14,288 nucleotides of DNA, taken from positions 1 to 14,288 of the forward strand of contig JANNHP010000017.1 in NCBI GenBank assembly GCA_031404455.1, written 5' to 3'. The number at the start of each line of letters is the position of its first letter. Within the stretch, counting starts at the first letter, position 1. A model generated the notes under the pieces. That model did no database searches and was not told where the DNA came from. It was given only the letters and a program-made list of their open reading frames with translations. Positions 1 to 6,700 of this stretch are shown in pieces. The position numbers were made by a program, and so were the translations under genes. This DNA is from JANNHP01 sp031404455 (GTDB lineage: Bacteria; Planctomycetota; JAJSAM01; JAJVHW01).

Positions 1-2177
1 GGGTACTTGAAGTTCTCGCGGTGCTCGGACTTCTCCAGGTCGGAGTCGAGGCGGATGTGCAGGCAGCGCCGCGCCGTGTCGCCCTTCAGCGTGATGTTGT
101 TCCCTGAGGCGTACCAGACGGTCACGAGCGGCAGCGTGACCTTCTCGCTCTTGCCGAGGATGCGGTCGCTCCAGGTCGTCCCGGTCAGCACCGTGTCGAG
201 CGCCCCCGAGCCGAGCGGGCGCGTGATGTTGTCGATCAGGACGAAGCGGTCGCCCGCGAGCGCGATGGCGGTGATCCGCTTGATCTCCTCCGCCTCGTCG
301 GCCGCCTGGGGCGTGCGGGGCATCGGGCGTCCGGACGCGATGATTCCGATCAGGTCGGCGAGCATCGTCTTGCCGGCGCCGCGGACGTTCGCGTCGACGA
401 CGAAGAGCGGCGAGGGTCCGAAGAACGCGAAGCGCGCGACGAGCGTCAGGAGCGCCGCGACCCACGCCGCGAGGTGCGCCGGGCTCTGGAACGGGAAGTC
501 GCAGACGACGTCGAGGAGGAGGTCACGCGCGCGGCTGATGTCGTCCGCGGACGGCGTCGTCGGCACCGCCGGGTACTTCGTGTCGGGAAGGAGCAAGAGA
601 CCGGTCTCCCGGTCGTAGCCCTCGGCGTCGAGGATCGTTCCGTCGGGGCGCAGCACCGGGGACTCCGTCACCGCTTCGAGGCACGCGATCTCGGGCCACT
701 GCCTCCGCGCCTCGATCGCCGTCGGGAGCCAGTTCGGAGGGTGCGCCGGGATGAGTCCCAGGTCGGTGGCTCGGACGAAGTCCGCCGCGCGCGTCAGCCA
801 CTCGCGGATGCCGGCGGAGCCGAGCGCCACGATGTGCGGCGCGCCCGCGGGGCGGACGACGCCGCTGAGCTTCGCCGCGTCGCGCACGACGTGGACGAGC
901 GCCTGGCCGCGGTGGTAGACGCCGTCGAGACGGGCGAGCGCCGCAATCGACTGGTCCGCGACGACGCACTCCTTGGTGTGGATCGTGATTCGGGGGACGC
1001 GCGTTCGCGGATCTGCGGCAGGGACGTCCGCGGCCGTCGGGGACGTGACGGACGGCTCCGGCACGCCCGAGAGTTCCGCGATCCGCGCACGCGCGGCCGC
1101 GAAGTCGGACACGTGCTCGAACTTCACGAGGTAGTCGAAGACCGAGATCGTCTTCTCGTCGCGGAACGAGTGGAAGCTCCCGCGCTCCGCCTCTCCCGTT
1201 CCGTCCGCCACGCCGGCCGAGGGGTTCTGGTCGCCCGACGGCGACGAGGGGTCGCGCGCTTCGAACCAGCCGCCCGACGCCGCCTTGCCCGTGAGGACCG
1301 CTTCGTACACCGCGTCGAGCGAGAGCGCAGCGAGCGCCTTCTTGCGCCACGCGTCCCACACGTCGTGGCCCGCGACGGAGGTCGGCTTCGGCGGGGTGAC
1401 GGGGATCGTCGCGACGAGCCGCTCGACAAGTTCCTGCGCGACGGTCTCGAAGTCCTCCGGCACGTAGGGTTCGAGGTCGCCCGCCTCGTTCTGCCGCCAG
1501 AAGACGTTCGCGCCGTCGGGAGCGCCGTGCCAGAAGGGGAGCCAGACCTGGTTGCCGAGGCCCTTCTTCGAGAGCTTCGTCTGCTTCGGGAAGACCTCGA
1601 TGCCGCGGCTGGACTCGGCGTCGGCGAATTCGCCGCTCGTCAGCGTCGCGTCCTTCGGCGCGAAAGCGAGTCCGATCGCGCGGGCCTGCGCCGCCGGGAC
1701 GGGCTTCGCGAAGAACACCCACACGTGCCAGCCCTTGCCGCCGCCCGAGCGCTCGAGGTAGCCCGGGATCCCGGCCGTCTTCAGCGCGGCGATCGTCGCG
1801 AGGGCGGCAGCGAGCGAGTTCGCGAGCGCGTGCGCATGGCCCGCGCCGTCCAAGTCGAAGCAGAGCCAGATGACCGTGTCGCCCGGCGCGAGGCAGTACG
1901 CGCCGATTCGGAAGTGCCCGCCCACGACGCGCCCGCCGTTCCTCAACTTGACCTTCGCCCGGAACTCCGGCACGGCGGGACCGCTGACGTGCGCGAGGAG
2001 CGCCGCGCGAAGGTGCTCGCCCGGTTCCGTCGGGCAGGGCTTGCCCCAGGGCGCGAGGAACGCGAGGTGGCTCTTCCGGTGGAGGAAGTAGCGCTCGAAC
2101 AGGCGGAGCGCGACGTCGGGCGTCGGGCGGACCGCGGCGGCCGTTGCCTCGATCCAGGGCATCCCGACGGAGGTCAC
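1..2177 (-). CDS. Primase-helicase (AEP-type primase fused to a P-loop helicase), 3' end beyond the window
   Basis: This frame stays open for 725 codons and leaves the left edge, so the C-terminus is missing. Residues about 100-215 look like an archaeo-eukaryotic primase core of the TOTE/LigD-like type: a CFDLD metal motif (D108, D110), a GWHVWVFF motif with H151, then GIEVFPKQ (E194) and GLGNQVWLPF. Residues 300-370 follow the pattern of a CHC2 primase zinc module but have no cysteines. Residues 590-705 form an ATPase with Walker A GAGKT (600-604), Walker B FVLIDN (645-650), a sensor-like YASGNN (689-694) and a possible arginine finger RR (703-704). It probably primes and unwinds DNA for replication of a mobile element. 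The GTG start shares GTGA with the stop of the upstream gene, which supports it; an internal ATG lies at codon 6. The primase and ATPase assignments rest on visible motifs; the element role is inference. Confidence 0.85.
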   Translation of the reverse strand, partial: MTSVGMPWIEATAAAVRPTPDVALRLFERYFLHRKSHLAFLAPWGKPCPTEPGEHLRAALLAHVSGPAVPEFRAKVKLRNGGRVVGGHFRIGAYCLAPGDTVIWLCFDLDGAGHAHALANSLAAALATIAALKTAGIPGYLERSGGGKGWHVWVFFAKPVPAAQARAIGLAFAPKDATLTSGEFADAESSRGIEVFPKQTKLSKKGLGNQVWLPFWHGAPDGANVFWRQNEAGDLEPYVPEDFETVAQELVERLVATIPVTPPKPTSVAGHDVWDAWRKKALAALSLDAVYEAVLTGKAASGGWFEARDPSSPSGDQNPSAGVADGTGEAERGSFHSFRDEKTISVFDYLVKFEHVSDFAAARARIAELSGVPEPSVTSPTAADVPAADPRTRVPRITIHTKECVVADQSIAALARLDGVYHRGQALVHVVRDAAKLSGVVRPAGAPHIVALGSAGIREWLTRAADFVRATDLGLIPAHPPNWLPTAIEARRQWPEIACLEAVTESPVLRPDGTILDAEGYDRETGLLLLPDTKYPAVPTTPSADDISRARDLLLDVVCDFPFQSPAHLAAWVAALLTLVARFAFFGPSPLFVVDANVRGAGKTMLADLIGIIASGRPMPRTPQAADEAEEIKRITAIALAGDRFVLIDNITRPLGSGALDTVLTGTTWSDRILGKSEKVTLPLVTVWYASGNNITLKGDTARRCLHIRLDSDLEKSEHRENFKY

Positions 2178-2359
2178 GGGCGGGCTTCCCCGTCGTCGGC
2201 CGGCGTGAACGCGCCGCACGGGCACTTCACCGAGCACCAGCACGAGTCCGCGTCGGCGTCGAGGACGACCTGGGCAAGACTCCCGCAGTGGCAGAGCGTG
2301 CGCGCGACGACCTCGCTGTCATCGTCCTCGGGGGCCGGCGCGGCGACCGCGGTGGTCAC
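2174..2359 (-). CDS. Small cysteine-rich, putative zinc-binding protein (61 aa)
   Basis: This small acidic protein has two cysteine clusters: LCHCGS near residue 23, and CWCSVKCPCG near residues 40-49. Together they could make one zinc ribbon. The GTG start overlaps the stop of the preceding gene (GTGA), and its own stop overlaps the GTG start of the primase-helicase in the same way. It is therefore probably translated together with the replication genes. A purine-rich GAGGCGG lies just upstream of the start. I do not recognise a family. Zinc binding is inferred only from cysteine spacing. It could act as an accessory factor to the primase, whose own CHC2-like module lacks cysteines, but that is speculation. 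Confidence 0.6.
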   Translation of the reverse strand: MTTAVAAPAPEDDDSEVVARTLCHCGSLAQVVLDADADSCWCSVKCPCGAFTPADDGEARP

Positions 2360-2559
2360 GGCTGCACCGCCTCGCCGCGCTCGGCGGCGGGCGGGGCCGC
2401 GGGTCGCGGGCGGTGAGCGCGGAGTCCGTGCGCGGCGGCGGCCAACTCACGCGTGCGGGCCACGTCGAGCAACGCCCGCAGCTCCGCGATCTCAGCCTGT
2501 CGCCGCGCGATGCGCTCCCGCAGAGTCGCCGACGACGGGATCCGGTACTGGTATGCCAT
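2356..2559 (-). CDS. Small coiled-coil hypothetical protein (67 aa)
   Basis: The N-terminal half (about residues 10-45) is a charged amphipathic helix rich in Arg, Glu, Leu and Ala, likely a short coiled coil. The C-terminal third is Pro/Ala-rich and probably disordered. It begins with ATG 33 bp after the preceding gene's stop and ends in a GTGA overlap with the next gene, so it belongs to the minus-strand operon. No good Shine-Dalgarno is visible; a small inverted repeat (2560-2579) covers that position instead. No family is recognised. The case for it being a gene rests on operon position, overlap spacing and sensible composition. Confidence 0.5.
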   Translation of the reverse strand: MAYQYRIPSSATLRERIARRQAEIAELRALLDVARTRELAAAAHGLRAHRPRPAAPPAAERGEAVQP

Positions 2560-2579
2560 GCCCGGAGAATCGACCGGGC
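2560..2579 (-). promoter_or_regulatory. Inverted repeat directly before the 67-aa gene
   Basis: Arms gcccgg (2560-2565) and ccgggc (2574-2579) flank an 8-nt loop. The last arm touches the ATG, where the ribosome-binding site should be. A hairpin here could limit initiation on the 67-aa gene or mark a small internal terminator after the 270-aa gene. Arms of 6 bp arise easily by chance in DNA this GC-rich. Confidence 0.25.
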
Positions 2580-2592
2580 GGTGGGGTGGCGA

Positions 2593-3405
2593 CTACGGCC
2601 TGGGTCGGCCCTCGGTCGCCAGCGCAGCGAGGAGCCTGTATCCGCGCCGGTCGCGGCCGGGGGCCTCGACGAGTTCCGCGATCGGCCCGGGCAGCCGATC
2701 CAACTCGCGCGAGGGGCGCGCACCGATGTTGCGCTCAATCACTTTCGCGGCGACGAGTCCCCCGCGCTCGGCGAGGAGGAGCCGCAGCATCTTGGCGCCT
2801 GCTGCGCGCGGGAGCCGGTACTCGTGGCCGTCGAAGACGGCGCGCTCGTCATCGTCCGTCACGACGAGTCGCTCCCACACTGGCTTCGGTGCCTGCGCGG
2901 CGGCTGCTGCTGCTGCAGCGCGCTCTCCAGCCTCCCGTTCGGCGCACCGCTGGCGCTCGGCGTCTTCCGGCGACGGCCCGAGCCGCGCCTCGTCGCGAGC
3001 CGCCCGCGCGTGCTCCGTCGTCACGACGACCGCCCGCTCCACCCGCGCGGCGTCCGCTGCGGGCATGCCCGCGGTCAGGCTCCGCGCGCGGAGAGCCGCG
3101 CACTCGGCGTCACTCACGGCGTTGACGAGAGCTCGCCTCGCCTGCCTGGTGGCCGTGTCGGCGCGGTCAGCCTTGGCGCACGCCTCGACGGCGCGGCGCG
3201 TCAACCGCTCTTCGTCGTCGTCGCCGTGGAGTTGCGCGGCCCATGCCGCCTTCCGCGCAGCCTCCGCTCGGTCGCGCCCGGTGTTCGCCTCGACCACCGC
3301 GAACTGCCACGTCTTGAGCGCGACGTCGAGGGCCTCTCGGGCCTTCCTGAGGTGGTTGATGAGGCCCTCGGCGAGTCGCGTGTCCACGGACTGTGCGGTG
3401 CTCAT
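2593..3405 (-). CDS. Coiled-coil protein with possible winged-helix C-terminus (270 aa)
   Basis: Residues 1-165 are helical, very rich in Ala, Arg and Glu, and likely form a long coiled coil. They end in a run of eight alanines (163-170). Residues 189-259 look like a compact separate domain: FDGHEYRLP, a helical stretch (AKMLRLLLAERGGLV), RPSRELDRLPGPI and a terminal GRDRRGYRLL. The layout and the closing GYRLL resemble the winged-helix DNA-binding domain of OmpR/PhoB proteins, where a wing ending in GYR(L/F) follows the recognition helix. The ATG overlaps the previous gene's stop (ATGA), with GGAGCAGG upstream. It could be a DNA-binding partner or regulator of the replication operon. The winged-helix call is by eye only. 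No exact family is recognised. Confidence 0.65.
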   Translation of the reverse strand: MSTAQSVDTRLAEGLINHLRKAREALDVALKTWQFAVVEANTGRDRAEAARKAAWAAQLHGDDDEERLTRRAVEACAKADRADTATRQARRALVNAVSDAECAALRARSLTAGMPAADAARVERAVVVTTEHARAARDEARLGPSPEDAERQRCAEREAGERAAAAAAAAQAPKPVWERLVVTDDDERAVFDGHEYRLPRAAGAKMLRLLLAERGGLVAAKVIERNIGARPSRELDRLPGPIAELVEAPGRDRRGYRLLAALATEGRPRP

Positions 3406-3590
3406 CGGCCTGCTCCGGCATCACGCGAGAGCTCGTCGGCGATCTCACGGCAGCTCGCGCACCACGGTTCCGCACCATCGAAATCCTCGGCGCGAAAGTC
3501 CGCGAGGGGCCGCAACTCGCCGCAGGCATGGCACGTCACGCGGACGTCGTCGGGTTCGGGCGACGCGCGCCCGGGAGTTGCGTCAGTCAT
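3402..3590 (-). CDS. Small zinc-finger protein (62 aa), first gene of the replication operon
   Basis: Residues about 20-47 contain CHACGELRPLADF, a 9-residue gap, then PWCASC. These two CxxC pairs follow the common phage and mobile-element zinc-ribbon pattern CxxCG-x-x-(K/R)PL-x-x-F...CxxC, also seen next to HNH-type folds. No catalytic residues are present, so a structural or nucleic-acid-binding role is likely. The ATG is preceded by GAGGTCGAG at good spacing, and the stop overlaps the next start (ATGA). As the first gene, it marks the likely operon promoter in the divergent region to its right. Confidence 0.65.
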   Translation of the reverse strand: MTDATPGRASPEPDDVRVTCHACGELRPLADFRAEDFDGAEPWCASCREIADELSRDAGAGR

Positions 3591-3747
3591 GTCTCGACCT
3601 CATGGACGTCGGCCGGGCCGCCGCGGAGGTCGAGTCACGCGGACATGCCCGGGCCGACGGGAACTGCGCCGAGTCGCGAACCCGGCGGACAAGACGCTAC
3701 TGGCAGCCGGGGACACCGTGTCCACCCGATCCGTAACATGATCGAGC
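3591..3747. promoter_or_regulatory. Divergent intergenic control region with several inverted repeats
   Basis: This 157-bp gap separates the minus-strand replication operon from the plus-strand NTPase gene, so promoters for both should lie here. Arms ctcgacctc (3593-3601) and gaggtcgag (3626-3634) form a perfect 9-bp inverted repeat, and the left arm doubles as the ribosome-binding site of the 62-aa gene. Arms cgtcggcc (3607-3614) and ggccgacg (3652-3659) make a second. The sequence ggacac-c-gtgtcc (3711-3723) is a near-palindrome suitable for a dimeric repressor, just before the NTPase gene. TAACAT at 3734-3739 is a weak -10 match. No clear -35 box was found. Confidence 0.4.
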
Positions 3748-6700
3748 GTGAAGAAGCCTCGCCCACCACGACCGCGCCGCGGCACTCAGGGAGGTCCAGC
3801 CACCTTCTCCGGTGTCGAATTCCAGAAGCACGTCGGCGCATGGCTCGCCGCCCACTGGCTCGCGGATGAACAACCCGCGGACTGGATCGACACCCGAGAT
3901 GACTCGCAAGTCGTGCGCATCGCGATGGAAGCCAACTCGCCGGTGGACGACATCGTCGTAACCACGTCAGCATCGAGCGGACTCCGGACGGCGCTTCTCC
4001 AGTGCAAGATCACGGTTCGTCTCGACAAGAGCGTCGCTTCACCCCTCGGGGAGTTCGTCGGTCAGGCCGTGGCGCAGGTTCGCTCGGCGGACCGGCTGCC
4101 ATCGGTTCGGCGGTCCTTTAGTGCGGCGAAGGACTGCGTCGTCCTGGTGCCGGGGCCGGGAAGCGCATCGAGCATCACCAAGGACCTGCGAGCCGCTCTC
4201 GCGATGTTCCGCGCGAACCGATTCCGGCTGTCCGTCGCGCGGTCGAAGGTCAGCTTGGCGGGCCGAGCAGCACTCGACTTGCTCGTCCAGCACATCCGTC
4301 GTGAGTGGCGAGCCGCCACGGGACGTCGACCGACGACCGCGCAAGTGGAAGACGTTCTTCGCGCGTTGCGAATTGGTTCTCCGGACGTCGATGGCGCGCC
4401 TGCCGTGTTGGCGCGGGCAGTCGGTGGAGATCGTCTCCGTCGGTCGCGCGCGTGGACTGCTCTGAAGGAAGTCTGTGACGAAGCCGCGCGCCTGCGCGGC
4501 GAGCACGAACTGGCGACGCTCAGGACCGCGTTGCAAGACCGCGGCGTCGAACTGCTGCCTCTCGCAGACGTCGCGCAGGACATCGCGCGCCTCAACGACG
4601 TGACGCGCGAGCAACTCGCGTGGGTGTACGCCCTCTCGGTGATCCGATTCGGCCCGACGACCATCCACGTCAATCGTCCCTGTGTGAGCAGGCTGATCGA
4701 ACTTGCGGGCGTGGATCCGTTGATCGTGGTCGGAGAACCGGGCGCTGGGAAGTCCGGCGTGTTGCACGACGCCGTCGTTGAACTGCGGCAGCGAGGCAGC
4801 GATGTGGTCTTCATGACGACGGAACGCCTCGGACGAGCGGGCACTGTTGACCCGGCAACGGCTCTCGGACTCGCTCACGACCTGACCGCGGTCCTCAGCG
4901 GCTGGACCGGCGTATCGCCCGCGTTCCTGGTCATCGACGCGATCGACGCGCTCCGATCCTCTGACGGAGTTTCCGCTCTGCTCGGGGTGCTCGCCCACCT
5001 CGCGAAGGTCGCGCCGCGTTGGCGGCCGCTCGTGTCCATCCGGCGATTCGACCTGCGGTGGTCGTCCCGGCTCCAGGGCCTGTTCCACGGAGCACCGCCA
5101 GACCGAGCGCATGCGGATCCCGTCGAGTTCGCGAACGTATCGCACTTCCTTGTGCCGGCCTTCGGCGCAGCGGAGGCGATTCAGATCGCGGAGCAGAGCG
5201 CCGGGTTGGCGCAGGCGGCGAATGCTCTTGCCGGGGAGATGGGCGACGCCATCTGGTTGCCGTTCAACCTGCGGCTCCTCGCCGGCGTGCTGGAAACGCT
5301 GCCGCCGGGGGCCCACGTTGCTTCCGGCAGCGCATCGCAACTCCTGGATCTCTACTGGGAACGGTGCGTCGCGAAGCCGAAGCGCGAGGAAGGCGGGCCC
5401 AGTCCTCCACGGGTTCGAGCCCTCGGCGACGTCGTCCGCGCGATGATCCAGCAGAAGCGCCTGATTCTCGACGAGCACGAAGTCGAGTCGATTTCACGGA
5501 GACAGATCGATGCGCTCGTCAGCGACGGGGTCCTCGCGCAGGGCGGGTCGACCGCCGCGCGAAGCGTTCGGTTCGCGCACCACTTCTTGTTCGACTACGT
5601 CGCCGCGCGGGTGGCACTTCAGGTCGAGCGCCCGGCAGTGCGCCAGTTGGCCTCGTCGGACGTGGAAGTCGCGCTGGCGTTCCGCCCGAGCCTGCTCCTG
5701 TCGTTCGACCGTCTCTGGTCCGCAGACACTGGGCGCCACGCGTTCTGGGACACCGCACTCGCGTGGATGGAAGAGGTGTCGCGGCCGCTGACGCAATTCG
5801 TCCCGGCGACGTCGGCGGCTCGCTGCTATCGACGGGTGGCTGATGCGGAGTACCTGATTCGACTCCTCAGCGATCCGACGGAGCCGCCCCGGAAGACCGA
5901 TGCTCTCCTCCGACTCTTCATCAGCGCCGTGGTGCATCAAGGACGGGGCGCGCTGGTCGGATCGGGAGTCGTCGCCGACTGGTGCGGACTCGCCCGTTCG
6001 CTGTCGGAATCGGCCGTTGCGCGATCAGCGTGGTCGCTCCGCTACCTCCTCGTGCAGTTCGTGGAGAAGGCTCCGCCCATGACCGCGGCTCAGTTCCAGG
6101 ACGCCGGGGTTGCGGCTCGGAATCTGCTCGCGCATGTCCTGGTGCACGTCGACCAACTCGTTGAGGACGCGCTCCTCTGCGTGGCGCGAACAACGGCTTC
6201 CGATCCAGCAGCGACCGCCGCGGCCCTCGCTCCGGTGCTCCGTCGCTCAGACGTCGAGACGCGCGGCTTCCGCACGTTGCGCTCCTTGGCGTTCAACATC
6301 GAGGCCGTCATCGCCGCTGCACCGGACCTGGCCGCGGCGATCTACGAGGCCGCTTTCACGTACGAAGAGACGTCGCGCGACGTGACAGCCTTCAGCAAGA
6401 GCCAGATCCTCGGGATGACGTCGAACCGGAAGCAGGACTTCGACGGTGCCCGTTACTCACTGGCGAAGGCGTTCGGAGAGCTGGCCGCCGCGTCCATGGA
6501 CACCGCCACTCGCGTCGTCGTGCGGGCAATCGATGCGTCGCGTCCCGGCGCTGGACGGGAAGAACCAGACGTCGAGTTCGACGTCGATGGCCGCGCCATG
6601 CGACTGCGGCAGGATGGCTCCGCACATCGGTTCATCAGCTCCCACCCGGATCGAAGCGACCCGGAGGGACTCCTCGGCACGTGGCGACGTGAGCTTGAGG

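Noticed and set aside
523..1722. Minus-strand open frame of 399 codons
   Set aside because: It overlaps the primase-helicase out of frame, is Arg-rich without motifs, and lacks operon spacing.
474..3125. Long plus-strand open frame of 883 codons
   Set aside because: It is antisense to the minus-strand replication operon, is overwhelmingly Arg/Ala/Gly with no motifs, and crosses several better-supported genes.
2413..3741. Overlapping plus-strand open frames of about 430-440 codons
   Set aside because: They are shadows of the 270-aa and 62-aa minus-strand genes, with low-complexity Arg/Ser/Ala composition.
4039..5478. Minus-strand open frame of 479 codons
   Set aside because: It is antisense to the NTPase domain of the large gene, whose Walker motifs are clear, and has no family features itself.
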